From positions 124,001 to 188,000 of the forward strand of contig JAVSML010024592.1 of NCBI GenBank assembly GCA_038503035.1: 64,000 bases of DNA, read 5' to 3'. The notes under the pieces were generated by a model, which was not told the DNA's origin, did no database searches, and was given only the letters and a program-made list of their open reading frames with translations. This DNA is from Crocodylus rhombifer. Lineage: Eukaryota > Chordata > Crocodylia > Crocodylidae. The position numbers and the translations under genes were made by a program. Below are positions 10,826-22,489 of this stretch, piece after piece (position 1 is the first letter of the stretch; each line of letters opens with the position of its first letter).

Positions 10826-12245
10826 TGTAGCTGGGGTGTGTACCAGCAGCTGAAAAAATTCATACCTTCTTGTGACTGCTGTAGTCTAGGTGAGTGATGG
10901 AGGAACACACACTGAAATCACACTTTAAAGCAGTTTATCTGCACTTGCACATCTAAGATAACAGCAAATAAGAGATCAGAGAGAGAAAGCTATTATTTTA
11001 CCTTAGGTAATTCAACAGCAATTCAGGTATAGTCTGTTTCTCTGTTTTTCACTGTGTAGTCAGTTTACTAGGCTTTTTGCGCTGGGCACATTCCACTGAA
11101 GGAGTGGGAAACCATGTTAAAGAAGAAAACCACAGACCAGGATTGTATAGTATAGGGCTAGGGCTTCAACGTACTGTGAATTCATTTTTGAAAGGGGCTA
11201 GATTTCACGTTGAGTTTCCCTTTCTCTTTAAGGAAAGTAAATAACCACGCAAAAGGCAGAATACACTCTGCCACACAGCCTGGACGCATGTGAAGGCCAC
11301 ATTTGCATAATTTATGGATTCTAACTCATTTGCTTTAAGTTTCCTTCCTTTCCTTTTCCACTTACACAGCTGCATTCAGTAACGAACCTGACAACATTAA
11401 AAAGTCAGTAGAAGAAACCCAGCTGCCTCAGTCAGTTCACAAGGAGAACAACTTTGTAGTGCCTCTCAGTTAGTCCATTAATTGCACATAATAAGGCATT
11501 AAGTGACAGAAGGGTGGTTGATGAGGCATAGCTGAAACAACAAGGTCTTGCCAAGAGCTGCATTGTCTTTGTCAAGAAGGAACTTGCAAGGTCCTGACAC
11601 TACAAAGAAGGATGGAGCCACAAGTGATGTGCTTCTCACACGTTCAACAGGACCAGCTCTTCCAGAAATAAATACTGACCAAACGCTGGCCCATGGGCTC
11701 ATCCAATGCTGCCCACGCTTTAAGACAGACATAGGCCCTGGATACTATCATGCCTAGCTGGCAGTGCAATAAGAGAAAACTATCTGGGGGGGCCTTTGCA
11801 ACCTATCTTGGGGGACCTCAGCAACCCAATATTGAACCATGAAGCTGGTTGCCACCACCCCATCTTGTACTTGCAGCCCCAAGACTCAAATTTGTTAACA
11901 TGATCTTGGGTTGGGCAAAGCTTGATGCTTCTACCAAATGACATTTATAGGCAGGGGGTGAAGCCAAATTGTTTAAATAGGATTGGTAATTGGATGTAAA
12001 GTCTTCCATTCCCAAATAAAGGAACAAAGTGGTAGATGAAGGACTAACTAGAAAACAACTAAAACTAACTAGAAAACAACTAAGTCCACAAAGAGGACTC
12101 ATACTTTTTGCCATTCACAAGGGCACATTCCACTGGGCACTGCACAATCCCACTGGATTTAATGAAAAGTGTCTTCCAAACATAGGCAGGAATAGGCAAT
12201 TCGTAGGAAGGACATGGGGGGTGCACGTGGCCCCCTGAGTTTGGC
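10826..12245. other. no gene seen
   Basis: Unique sequence. Short open frames only, with a small direct duplication 'actaactagaaaacaact' at 12043-12080. Confidence 0.5.
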
Positions 12246-12405
12246 CACTGCTGCCGCTGCTGGCAGCTTCTGTGGGTGGTCGCCACTCGCTGCTCAGTGC
12301 TGCCGCCACTGTCACTGGCTTCTGTGGGTAGTCACCGCTCAGAACCCCCTACCACTGCTGGCGACACCTGCTTCTGCAGGAGGTCACCACTCACCACCCT
12401 GCTGC
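12246..12405. repeat. degenerate GC-rich tandem repeat, about 3 units
   Basis: Three units of roughly 50-55 bp share the core 'cttctgtgggtggtcgccac' / 'cttctgtgggtagtcaccgc' / 'cttctgcaggaggtcaccac', separated by GCTGCC-rich spacers. The following 'cagtcttgggaggcaccagt' is a motif also seen inverted near 24571 and, in part, near 49821. This suggests the tract sits in an old transposon interior. Confidence 0.6.
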
Positions 12406-12606
12406 TGATGCCGCCAATGCTGCCACCCACAAATTGTGCCCCCCCAGTCTTGGGAGGCACCAGTCATTCATGTGGGCACGCTTTGAATCTGGGCCATAGC
12501 TCATGGTTTCAGTTGTGCCCTGTCCTTCAGAGGCTGGATGTAGAAAAGATATGCAGAAGGAAAGTGTAAGGTGTAGAGGAGACAACAGATAAGAAAATGA
12601 ACAGTG

Positions 12607-13166
12607 GGTGCATCTACACAAGATGTTTTACTGTGCATTAGACTAATATAATGCACCATAAATCATCAGCATCTATGCATGCACAGCAATTACTGCACAG
12701 TAGATTAGTCTAATGTGTCATTGTTTAGTTCCTGTAAAGACAGGAACTAGAAATAAGTGCATTAAACTAATGTGCTGAAGTGCACATGTAGAGGCTGACC
12801 AGGAGCAAATTGGTCCCAGTCAACCTAGGCTGCAGGGGGCCACAGGGGGTGTGGAGAGTTGTCCCAGCTTGGTGGGATGCTGCCTCCCAGCCACATGAAG
12901 ATCAGGACAGGATGGGACAGCTCTCCCCCACCCATCAGAGATTGGGACCAGCCCCTGCATCCCCTGCTAGCCCAGGGCTGGCACCTGGGGGAGCCTGGAG
13001 CTCCCCCTGGCTGCTGCAGGGGGATATAGCAGGGCAGGAGCAGCCCTAAACTGAACTGCTCCTATCAGGAGCAAATTTGCTCAGATGCATGCGGGGACCC
13101 AATTTAATGCACCTGAATTTTCTGGGCAGAAAATTCAGGTCCATTAAGTGCACTTGTAGATGCGCC
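12607..13166. mobile_element. MITE of the GGTGCATCTACA type
   Basis: The left end GGTGCATCTACACAAG pairs with the right end CTTGTAGATGCGCC. Flanking pentamers are CAGTG (12602-12606) and CATTG (13167-13171), matching 4/5. The interior contains a pseudo-terminus ('gtgcacatgtagaggctg' near 12781) followed by a GC-rich segment beginning 'aggagcaaattggtcccagt', which is shared with 27745 onward. This looks like a composite interior. It is non-coding. Confidence 0.75.
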
Positions 13167-13171
13167 CATTG

Positions 13172-13789
13172 AGTATCAGCAAAAGGAAACTTTGTTCAAG
13201 AGGGCAAAATCCTCTGAACCAGAAGGAGGGAGTAAATATAAAGGGAGGCAGCAGGAGCTTCCCATGCTGGCAGTTTTGAATGCCACACTTTCATTCCCTA
13301 GTTAACAAAGGATCTGTTCCCACAGCAGCACTTTGTGTCATGAGCCTAATGCCTGCTCTGATGGGCTCCCCAGCGCGATTTGCCAGATCAACTCAATGGG
13401 ACATCATTTCAAAGAACCTCATCATGTTGTAGCCACACAGCACCCATTGTTTTTAATTGGGGAACCACAGATAAAACCAACATCAGCTTTTAAAAAATCT
13501 ACCCCTTGGAGTAATTCAGAAGACTGGAATGGCTCCCTTTTGCAGAGGAACAGATGGTGTTATGTCTGAATGAGCAGATCTTTGCTGCTATATGAACTTG
13601 GACTGTGGCTAGGTTGGTCTAATAAATGAAGTCTCATTATTCTTCCAATTATCTGGCCAGACCTGATGGCTGATGCTGGGCAGTGTGGGAGGGGAACAGT
13701 ATGTGGTCCCCCAAGATTCATGGCCAAATAATTTTTATTATCTCAAAAACCTTCCCCCACACAACTCTGCACTAGGAGTCCAACTTGGT
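13172..13789. other. no gene seen
   Basis: Unique sequence. The open frames are short and featureless. Confidence 0.5.
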
Positions 13790-13880
13790 ATGTTTCCCTG
13801 GGCTTGCTGTCTGATCTCAGGCAAGTTACTCCTGTTCTGCAGTATACCCACCTGCAATGTGGAGACGAAAATGCTTCTCC
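13790..13880 (+). repeat. MIR-like SINE remnant (sense)
   Basis: 'tctcaggcaagttactcctg' corresponds to the MIR block 'cttgggcaagttactt', followed by a degenerate 'cctgcaatgtggagacg' where MIR has 'catctgtaaaatgggga'. It is old and partial. Confidence 0.5.
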
Positions 13881-14089
13881 AGCCATGGAGACCACTAAAG
13901 TCTACAGAATTAACATTGTGTAAAACGATGCTGATAACAATATTCTAAGCAGTAAGTACATCCATTCACCTTTAAGAGTATCTGCAATAAGACCTGCAAT
14001 ACTAGTGTTTGACTGGCTGAACCCACACCTAGAAATGGAAATGTTTCTCCGGCCCTTGTTATCTAAATAGGAGAGCTAGCAAATAGCTG

Positions 14090-14245
14090 ACATGTATGTA
14101 ATATCTTTGTCCAGCCCACCTTTTCCCAGAGATCTCCATTGCATAAAGGAGCATACATATTATCTTAGTTTTCAGCAAACAGCAAATAAGTGATTTTCCC
14201 AAAGCCAAACAGCCAACTATTCCTAAGGTCTGTGTGTACTAATTC
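14090..14245 (-). repeat. MIR-like SINE remnant (antisense)
   Basis: 'gtgattttcccaaagccaaa' followed by 'cagccaactattcctaaggt' is the antisense of the MIR 5' half (tgacttgcccaaggtcac, cagctag). An upstream 'ctccattgcataaaggagca' fits the antisense tail. Confidence 0.55.
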
Positions 14246-14344
14246 CCAGCTTTCCGTCTTTTAGGGGGTCTTGAAGTATATCACAGCCTATATACTCACT
14301 GCTGAAATGCATTAACCGCTCTGGTGAGAAAATGAACATTCAGG

Positions 14345-14557
14345 CAGACACGGTCACAAACCATGATGCTGCAGCTACATTGCCATAGTGATGTGCTCCC
14401 CTGTTACAATGTGTCACTACAGTGACATAGCAATGGAAAAAAATGTGTGCTGCCGGCACGGTGCAATACGGGCTGCTAGCACCATCATTCAGGACTTCCT
14501 TCCAAAAGTCCTGAATGACTCCTGAATGACAGCTGTAAGCCCGTGTATAGACGCACC
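14345..14557. mobile_element. MITE fragment, right end of the GGTGCATCTACA type
   Basis: The right end GTGTATAGACGCACC is followed by CACTG (14558-14562), as in other copies. A left terminus is not clear. The interior has an imperfect inverted repeat ('attgccatagtgatg' against 'gtgacatagcaat') and a second one around the 'catcattcaggact' segment. The left boundary is uncertain. Confidence 0.45.
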
Positions 14558-14562
14558 CACTG

Positions 14563-15127
14563 AGACAGAGACATGCTTTCACAAAAGTGCCCTATGGTCA
14601 TATGGAGTTCAATGGTCTTTGGTTTATAAATCCAGAGATGCATCCAGAGTGACCTGCATGAAACTGAAGTGATCTGTGTCAGAAGAACAGAGTACAATCA
14701 GCTATAGGCATGTAAAGCTGTGGTTTAAGAGGGATTTGAAACTTATGTCACTAAATCATGGCCAGGTAGCTCTTCCTTAAACTCTTCTGCTAAGCACAAC
14801 TTTCATCCCTCCCTCTGGCTATGGAGCAGAGACCAGAAAAAAAGCCAGCCTCAGTCCCCACATAATAAATTCATTTCTAAAGCTCACAAAATCAGAGCTT
14901 TGATCATCCTCTGATGAACCTTCTGATCTTCCTCTGATGAGCCTTTACTCATTCCATACCTCCTCATACATCATGTATGATCACCCCTTATTATTTAATC
15001 TGAATTTAAGGCCAACTACTGCTGGATACTGAGCTCCTGCAGAAAATAGCTATAAACTTTCAATTACTATTGCTGTCAGTGGAAACTGAAAGTGTTCAGC
15101 ACCCTCCCAGAACTGGCCCTTCGACTG
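14563..15127. other. no gene seen
   Basis: Unique sequence with a short direct duplication 'atcctctgatgaacctt' / 'cttcctctgatgagcctt' near 14907-14946. Confidence 0.5.
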
Positions 15128-15129
15128 TA

Positions 15130-15715
15130 TACTGTATTTACTCAAATCCAAGATGACTTTGAATTTAAGACAACCCCCAATATTAGATTCTATACACCAG
15201 CACATGCCCCACCCCTGGCACCTGCCCCTCCCCCGGTGCCTGTGCTCCAATGCAACTTGGCTCTTGGTGTCTGCCACCGCTACTTCCTACCCCGCAACTT
15301 TCTGTCTCCCCCCTTCCTCTCCCCATTTATTCACTGTCACACTACCACTTACTCTCTGTCAAGTCTCCAGCTTCAGCTCTGGTCCCACTCCAGCCTGGGG
15401 CATGTGCTGGCCCCAGCCTTTGCCCAGTCAGGTTGCAGTGGCAGCTCCAGCCTTAGCGCTGGCCCCAGCCCTAGCTCTCAACTAGAGCCCTGGCGGCCAG
15501 AGCTGCCACTTCTGCTGGGCTAGACAGGGGCTGGAGCCCCAGTTGATGGTAAGTGGCGATGGCAGTGGAGGGGGTTCCTAACCTGAACCTGGGTCAGAGC
15601 CAGGGTCACAGCAGCCCCCTGCTCCCTGCTTTGTACTGAAATGCAAGACAAAGACCTTTTCCCCCCATGTTGAAAGCAGGACAAAACTTCACCTTGGATT
15701 TGAGTCAATACGGTA
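15130..15715. mobile_element. Tc1/mariner-like MITE with TA target
   Basis: The left end TACTGTATTTACTCAAATCC (15130-15149) and right end GGATTTGAGTCAATACGGTA (15696-15715) are inverted repeats at 18 of 20 positions, and both begin or end in TA. The interior is C-rich and non-coding; apparent open frames up to 143 codons are low-complexity. Related termini occur at 1667-3465, 25274 and 29998. Confidence 0.8.
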
Positions 15716-16332
15716 TTCCAGAGGGAAGGGACCTATTCTCCTCCTCCTTTCCTTGCCAACATTCAAACTGCCATGCAAACAGCCACCCTGGTAGACCTAA
15801 GCCAGCAATCATGGAGACAGGCAAATGAGTGCTACAATGCAAATGCCAGTCTGCACACACCAGGAAGAAAATGCCAGGGATTCAAGATTTTAAGACAGGA
15901 TGGAGAAAGAAACCAAAACAAAAATAGGACTTGGAAGCAAAAGGATCATGGATGCAGTTGATCTGCATCTGTGCACTCAGCCCCAGTGGCATGTCCTAGA
16001 GTGACCTTGCCACCCAGACAGCTGTCTGCAGAGCAGGGGAGTCTTATTCCATCTGTCAGGTGGGTCTTTGTAGCGATTTTCTGAAGCAGTCTTCTCTAAC
16101 TCAGTTCTGCGAATGCTCCATGCTTGGTGGTCTGGTTTTGCAGATAGCTCCCTACCAGGCCAGTGAATGCCGCATTTGGAGCATGAACCTTAGAGGTATG
16201 CACGACTCCTTGCTAACACAATGCATCAATTATAAGCATTCTGATAAGTAGCTGCTCCTCTGCACACCCTGTGTGTGATATTCCTGGTATTGGTCTCAGC
16301 ATCTCCTTTGTGGGTTTACCAAGACCTGCTGA
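15716..16332. other. no gene seen
   Basis: Unique sequence with no recognisable repeat or coding signal. Confidence 0.5.
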
Positions 16333-16560
16333 GTGCATCTACATGTGCACATTAATGCAATACAATAAATTCTGGCAATTATATCACTGGAGTTTATTGC
16401 TCCTGGGTTCAGCACATACACATGTGCCCAGGACCACAGCACATTGAGCTGGAATGAAGCAGCCTCAGCTAGCAGGAGGTCTGGGAGTTAGCCTGTCGGC
16501 TTAAGGCTGCTCCACCCCCAGCTCAACAAGCTGCAGAGAAGCTGACTGGGGCACGAGGGT
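16333..16560 (+). mobile_element. MITE fragment (left part only)
   Basis: Begins TGCATCTACATGTGCAC and shares 'tggagtttattgctcctggg' and the 'caggaccacagcacattgag' region with 10342-10820. It ends abruptly near 16560 at 'gggtgaaatcactcc' without a right terminus. Confidence 0.65.
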
Positions 16561-16666
16561 GAAATCACTCCTCCCTTTCTCTGGCCCAGTGACTATTTGC
16601 ACACGTCACTCAAGCAAAGTACCTTCCACCCTAGAGACTGAGGGTTTCTCTCTCTCTCCTTCAGTG

Positions 16667-17042
16667 TCTGCATCTACATGTGTCATTAAAGTGCTGCAAT
16701 AAACTCCAGAGCTTATCGGTCTGGAAATTATTGCTCCCAGGACTACAGCATATTAAACTGGGTCAGAGCAGCCCCCGCTGGCAGGGAGCCTGGGGGTCAG
16801 CCTGCCAGCCCAGGGCTGCTCCCCTCCTGGTTCAACATGCTGTGGAGGGACTGGGTGGGGCATAAAGGTGCTCCTGGGCAGGAGCTAGCCCTGCCCTGAA
16901 GCACCCTCATGCCCCAGCCAGCCAGGGCAGCATCTATACATGCGCTGCCGCACACAAGAACACTCTGCAGCAGGGTAGTACTTGTATTAATTAATTTAAT
17001 CATTAGTAAGCTCTGCAGTAAACCTCTTGTGTTAGACGCACC
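16667..17042 (+). mobile_element. MITE of the GGTGCATCTACA type
   Basis: Left end TCTGCATCTACATGTG, right end GTGTTAGACGCACC. Flanks CAGTG (16662-16666) and CAGCG (17043-17047) match 4/5, with a transition. The interior ('caataaactccagagct', 'gccagcccagggctgctccc', 'gccccagccagccagggcag') is shared with 24728-25177 and 10342-10820. Confidence 0.72.
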
Positions 17043-17047
17043 CAGCG

Positions 17048-18808
17048 AGAAGTACGATGCCAGAACACCTGGATGTACTCAAGCTAGCTTGTGTAACAAT
17101 GGCAGCGTACCCATGGCAACACAGCTGTCAGCCCAGCCAAGCCACCTGAGTACTAGCTCAGCATCCTAGGAATTCTTGTTCAGACCATAATGAAGCCCAA
17201 GCTGCTTCAGCTCCATGGTTATTGGTACCCATGCCAACTGGATGAAAGGTAACTCAAGGAATGTTCCTTCAGTATACCAAAATGTTTAGGAGGAAGCAGG
17301 TGAAGGCTCTTCCCCGACACACACACACACACACACACACTTTGTTTTGATCAGCATGAAATGGTATAAAAAACCCCTATCAGACAATGGCTCTCTCAGC
17401 TTGCCACCATGCCAGGGTAATACAGGGCCAGAAAGCCTCAGTTATGGGTTTATTGACTCCAGATGATTTTGCTTTTCAATTGCTTGTTCTATCATCTGGT
17501 GTATGGTGTGCACTGTTAGTGACTTATCTGCATTGATTGCTGGTTTCTAGTGGCTGGAGGCTTATTAGTGTTTTTAGCTTAGAGAGATGCAGCAGCTCAA
17601 AGAGCAGAGGGCTGTGGGAAGCAAAAGGTTCATGATCGCTATGTGCATGTGGTACAATAACTTTGTTGCCCAGCTGTCTGAAGCCTTAAATGTGCTGCTC
17701 TATCCAGGCAAATTTAAGTGTCACAAATGATGGGGCTTTTGACCACTTCCTTTGAGAGTATGTTTTGGAGTATAATTCCAGCTTACTGTGAGGAAGACTG
17801 TTGTGCATTTTCCTTGGTTCAGCCTTGTTACATTGCCCATTTTTATAACCAGTCTACCCCCAGGGTTTTGATCCTCCAATTGGTGAAAGAAGCCAAAGAC
17901 TTCACCCTGGACCGAGTGAAACATGAAAGCATCAAGCATTGGTCGCACTGTTTTAAAGGACTGTTCTCAAGAGCTGAGTGATTTATATGGTGCGTATTGT
18001 AGCACTACTGGAGTCTGATGGGGCAGCGATGAGTCACAGTAACATAGCTATGATGCAAACACATAAATGTCCTGCCTTCGAAGTCTGTCAGTCAAACAGA
18101 CTACTTTGTAAGTGGCTGCTTCTGACAGCATATGGAAATATCAGATATGCTGTCCACAGGCATACAGAATTAGGGTATTGCCTACAGAGCTGGACACCAG
18201 GTAGGGCAAGACCCCCTCAAGTGCTGAACTAGGCTGTGATCACAAACTGAAATGTGCCACTGTAAGGTACAGGGTACAAAACAAGACCCTAGATCTGAGA
18301 AGTGCTGAATATTATTAAACTTCAGACAGAGACTTTAGGCAGTGCCATCTCTAGGTACTGCAGCTGCACAACAACAGTCATCAGGGTAGCTGATTCAATA
18401 CAGAGAGATGATGATCACCGAAGAAAGTCCCTGGAATAAACAACACTAATCCAATAAGTACCGTGTATTCTGTCTAAGTGCATGGTCTCAGACTGAAGAG
18501 AGATCATATATGAGGAGTATGCATGTATGCAAACGTAGGGTAAGTCCTGCCTATTAAGTGTACAGCACTATCAAACCTATGGGATAAGCTACCCCAAAAC
18601 TGACTAACCCCCATCATTCTCAAGGTTTCTGGTAAATAGTGCCCAAACTGACATTAGAAGCCTTGGAAATGGGGGAGAAAGCAGCTCTGCAATAACTGAG
18701 GCCCAGCATGTTTAAGGCTTCCACAGGCAGCTGCTTGGCCACTGCCTTCATGATTCCCATGCAGTTAAGAGTTCAGTTACATTACAAGTGGGCAGTGCAG
18801 CTGAAAGA
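17048..18808. other. no gene seen; contains CA microsatellite
   Basis: Unique sequence. An 87-codon open frame at 17718-17981 shows no recognisable domain and no convincing splice sites. Confidence 0.5.
17317..17340. repeat. (AC)12 microsatellite
   Basis: Uninterrupted AC dinucleotide run of 24 bases. Confidence 0.97.
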
Positions 18809-18813
18809 CACTG

Positions 18814-19290
18814 GGAGCATCTACACAATATGTTTACTGCAGAGCTGCTTAATTAGTATATGTCTCAGTGGGTGCATTTAGTTAATGTGCATTACATCTA
18901 TTATCTCCAGGCATTTATACATATGTTCCAGGACTGTGCGGTGGGGAGAGGCACTTTAATTAGAGCAGCTCTATTTAAAGCGCCCAGAGCATCTCATGTA
19001 TCACTATCTCCACACTTCAAAATGGCAGTGGGGGTTTATCTAAATCTCATTAAACAAGCTTTAGATAAAGCCCCACCACCACCATTTGAAGTGCAGGGGT
19101 GCTGATACATGAGACGCAGGAGGCTGCTGGAGCTCAGTAATTGCCACACTCCAGCAGACTCAATTAATCAAGTCTGCTCTGATGCTCTGCAGCCTCCCTG
19201 AACATTCAAACATGATGCCCAGGAGCAATAAATGCCAGTGTGTTGTGCCAGAGTGTATTGCTTCGAATTAATTGTATATGTCGATGCACC
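18814..19290. mobile_element. MITE with perfect 5-bp target duplication (CACTG)
   Basis: Left end GGAGCATCTACACA, right end TGTCGATGCACC. Flanks are CACTG at 18809-18813 and CACTG at 19291-19295. The interior has an inverted pair, 'gagcatctcatgtatca' against 'tgatacatgagacgc', and shares long blocks with 58469-58958 ('cactttaatta', 'gcaggaggctgctg', 'agtaattgccacactccagc'). Non-coding. Confidence 0.8.
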
Positions 19291-19295
19291 CACTG

Positions 19296-20461
19296 AGACT
19301 CAAGTAGGTGTAAGAGTAGCCTAACTTGGGGGAGGGGAAAGGGGGATAAGCAGGGGACCAGTCCTGAGTGCTGATTCCAAGGGGCCACCAAAAAGGCAGC
19401 CCCCGGGTAGCCTGCACCACATGCACCACAGCATCAGTGGTCTGCACTACAGCCCCAACTGCAACAGCCTTCACATTGGAGTTAAGAACTTGCTTCCCCC
19501 AAGCCACACCCAGAGCACCAAGTTACACCTTAGTCAGAACTTTTACAATGTAACTAACAGGCAAAAAAATTGGGGCTGGCACTGTGCAGCACCATTAAAC
19601 AAGCTACACTTCTATCCAGTATACCTGTAAGTGGAGCATGTTGTAGCACTTTAACGTTTCACTCAGTACTGAACCAATGAGTCACAACAGCGCTTGAGTT
19701 GCTGGAAATACCGTCATCCAGCTGGGAGGCAAAACTGGACTCCTTACAACTTGTTCTCATTAAAGATTCACTCTTTCAGAGCAAGGGTGTTGGCTTCAGT
19801 GGCCAAATGCCAAAGGAGATAATCCCATCCCATCCTGCCTTTCTGGGTACTCTGCAGTTGAAGCTGAAAGCAGTGTCCTTAACTTCATGTCCTAAATAAC
19901 TACCTAGTGGAGTTAAGCAGCAGCCACAAATGGCAGCACCTGTGTCCTCAGAGCAGAAATCCTTAAGAACTTCCCTGAGGTTTATGCACTCACCATATGC
20001 AAAATAGTCAATTAGCATCAAGTTTGTACAGTTTTAAAGGTGAGGAGTAGCTGAGGGAGTTGAAGCCTGTAGGAATCCCTGATTTGTTAGAGCAAGTGAA
20101 TATGTCTAGCCTAGAGGAAAAAAAAAGTTGAGGTACATGTGCACTGGGATGTCTCATGGCAGTATATAATTGTCTAACATGCTCACGCGAACCAGAGCTC
20201 AGTGCCAGAACTTTTCAGACCCCAGGACGCTGGAATTACAAGTGTGAATGACTTGTAGTTAGTGTGGCTGGGTAAGACGATATCACCTTGCTCAACACAG
20301 CTGCTCCAGGCAGGTCTTAGAATCACTTCTGCTCACTCAAACAGCAAGATACCAGACAAAGCGTTAGCAAACATGCTGGAGGGAACAATACTGCACCGAC
20401 AGGAAGGTGGGAAACTCCTCCTATTCCAACACTAAGAGTCTGATTCCTGCTAGCCTTTCAG
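19296..20461. other. no recognised repeat; flank of candidate exon
   Basis: Unique sequence. An open frame without a start codon runs from the stop near 20365 into the candidate exon at 20462. Confidence 0.45.
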
Positions 20462-20514
20462 AGCTACTGCAACTGCTGGAGGGGAAGATCCATTCCCAGC
20501 ACACCACCAATGAG
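20462..20514 (+). CDS. candidate internal coding exon, gene unknown
   Basis: A 53-base segment lies between a good vertebrate acceptor (pyrimidine-rich 'ttcctgctagcctttcag') and a perfect-consensus donor (GAG then gtgagt). Reading codons from 20461, so that the first codon is split across the splice site, gives LLQLLEGKIHSQHTTNE with no stop, and the last codon closes exactly at the donor. The same frame is open upstream to about 20368, so a longer exon with a different acceptor is possible. I do not recognise the protein. Chance matches to splice consensus are common in 64 kb, so this is only a candidate. Confidence 0.25.
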
Positions 20515-21021
20515 GTGAGTCACGTTTTGGGTATCAAATGATTTATAGGCAAAGCCAGTAACACACCCTATTAAAGTTGCCTGACACTTCCCATTGTCAG
20601 ACATCTGCAAAGGCCGTCCAGGCCAAACAGACACCTTCAGCTGTTCAAGCCAAATATCTCCAGATTAGATTTCTCTCTGAGGTTTTTCTTATGGAAGCTG
20701 CAGCTAAAGCAGTGCAACCATTTTTTTCAGAACAAACCTGAAGGTAGGGAGAAGGGAAGGTGCATTTTAAAAGTTCTTACCACAATTCCTGAGAAACTCA
20801 AGTATCGTGGAACAGGAGCATGACTGCCTGTGATAAGATCCTGCTAATAATAAGATCCAAGCCACAGCACCACATGACGTGGCAGGAGATAACACCTCCA
20901 CCACTGTCTCTATAGGCACTTCACAGTCTCTGCTTAGGGCAGTAATGCCTCCCCCTGAGTCACACTGTTAGGCCTTGCTATAGGCCTCATCCCAAGATGC
21001 ACATCACTAGGGCCAAACTCC
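20515..21021. other. no gene seen
   Basis: Unique sequence downstream of the candidate donor site. Nothing recognisable. Confidence 0.5.
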
Positions 21022-21029
21022 CTCTACGC

Positions 21030-21351
21030 CAGTGCTTCTCAAACTATCTGATGTGGCGGACCGGCAATTTTTTTTCCAGTGGGCCAGGGACTGGTGCCTG
21101 GTTCAGCCGGTGGCAGCAACTGTGTGTAACAGCGCTACACAAATGTGTGACCAGCTGTTTCTTTCTTTTTCCTCACCTTGCACGACATGACGTCACCTGG
21201 AGTGTTGGAACGTATGAATTGTGGCGCTATGACATATTAATGTTATGCTTCTGAAAATATATTTGTTTCTTCCTGGCAACTCGCTGCAGACCAGCGACTG
21301 GTGGCTCACGGACCGGCACTGGGCCGCGGACCACCACTTTGAGAAGCACTG
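21030..21351. mobile_element. hAT-type MITE, perfect 8-bp target duplication
   Basis: Terminal inverted repeats CAGTGCTTCTCAAACT and TTTGAGAAGCACTG. Flanks are CTCTACGC at 21022-21029 and CTCTACGC at 21352-21359, identical. Subterminal 'ggcggaccgg' and 'cacggaccgg' are typical of this hAT MITE type. It is 322 bp and non-coding. The intact duplication suggests a comparatively recent insertion. Confidence 0.93.
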
Positions 21352-21359
21352 CTCTACGC

Positions 21360-21718
21360 CACTGAGTTTAGCTCCATTCCATCAGTCTCTCCAGCTCATT
21401 GCTATATAGTCTCCCAAGCCAATAGTTCAGCACCAGCTTTCCCCAGAGCTCTTACCTTTCCATTATCCCAACTCTAAGCCACTCAGGGTTGACTTTTTAT
21501 ATCATTCCCAGAAACAATAAGTAGACAGGTTTCATTCTCTTAGAAAGGGATCTCTCCTAGAGTTCTTAGTGCTTACCTAAGTCCTTCCATAATGTCATTG
21601 CTGAACCACATTACATCTCCATAGGCATTTTACACACATGGTAGTGAGCCCTCTCTTGGGTCAGGACTGTGCTTGCTTCAGCAGCAAATTCTGATATGAT
21701 GGTGGGCAAGTCACATAA
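21360..21718. other. no gene seen
   Basis: Unique sequence between two hAT-type elements. Confidence 0.5.
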
Positions 21719-22143
21719 GGCAGTGTTTGGCAACTTTTTTCTTGTGGCAGGCTGGAATAACTCAACTCAGCAGTAGCATAATGGTGTTGGGGGGTGGGTG
21801 CAAAGATAACTACCACCCGAGCAGCAAGTGACCACGCTGCTAAGGTTGGCACTGCAGCAGCCAGCACTGTCCTGTACATTGCAGCAGCCCTCGATGTAGA
21901 GTTGCCCTGCTATGCCTCTGTGGCTTGGGTCCGAAGTGGATGGGTGCTAGGACCTAGCCATTGCTGCTGCCACTGCTTCTCCATGCCACCCGGCTGCTGC
22001 ACATGTAAAGCTCCCTACCCCCTGGCCACAGTATGCTGCCAAAACCCCTTGCTGGAGCAGCATGGGAAAAGCCCACTGCTGCTGACTGCTGCTGACCACT
22101 GCTGAAGCCCCCTGAGTCCAGGGGCTGGATGTTGCCAACCCCT
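21719..22143. mobile_element. hAT-type MITE (GTTGGCAAC termini)
   Basis: Left end CAGTGTTTGGCAACT at 21721 and right end GTTGCCAACCCCT are imperfect inverted repeats of the hAT style. A possible degenerate duplication is tcacataa (21711-21718) and tcatataa (22143-22150), 7/8, though it is two bases off the expected CAG start. The interior is GCTGCTGCC-rich and non-coding. Similar termini occur at 61421-61713. Confidence 0.7.
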
Positions 22144-22489
22144 CATATAAACTATACTTCTCATGGGTAGTCACTGAGTGTTCCTTGTTTTCTGGGTGCT
22201 AGGTCTACAGACCTTGGGCTCGGATGAAAGCTCTGCACTTGGAGCTGCAACTAAAGTCAGTAGGAGCTCTGCTTGGAATGTATAAATTACTAAGTACTAA
22301 CTACTAACATTAAGTACCGTGAAAGATTGGAATTAGACTTCTCAAACTAGTGAATTAAATTAGTGAATACTTTTGTCCTCAATCTCCATCAGTAAAATGG
22401 GGATGGCACCAATTCCAGCCTTCGTCTCTATAAACTATATCTGCCCACTGGGCCTCAGAAGATTTCACTAGTCACTGCTACTTTTTTGT
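22144..22489. other. no gene seen
   Basis: Unique sequence between a hAT MITE and the old antisense CR1. Confidence 0.45.

Noticed and set aside
12602..13171. Reading CAGTG as the hAT-type start of the MITE terminus with 8-bp duplications outside it
   Set aside because: The 8-mers outside do not match at any copy, whereas the pentamers themselves match as direct repeats across copies, including CACAG and CCCTG, which do not fit an inverted terminus.
15092..15523. 143-codon open frame
   Set aside because: Lies within the mariner-like MITE and is proline/serine-rich from CCC/AGC-rich repeat DNA.
17317..17340. Regular repeat considered as a CRISPR-like array
   Set aside because: Simple AC microsatellite without spacers. 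The organism is a vertebrate.
17718..17981. 87-codon open frame with fairly ordinary amino-acid composition
   Set aside because: The opposite strand is open over the same bases, there are no splice sites, and I recognise no family.
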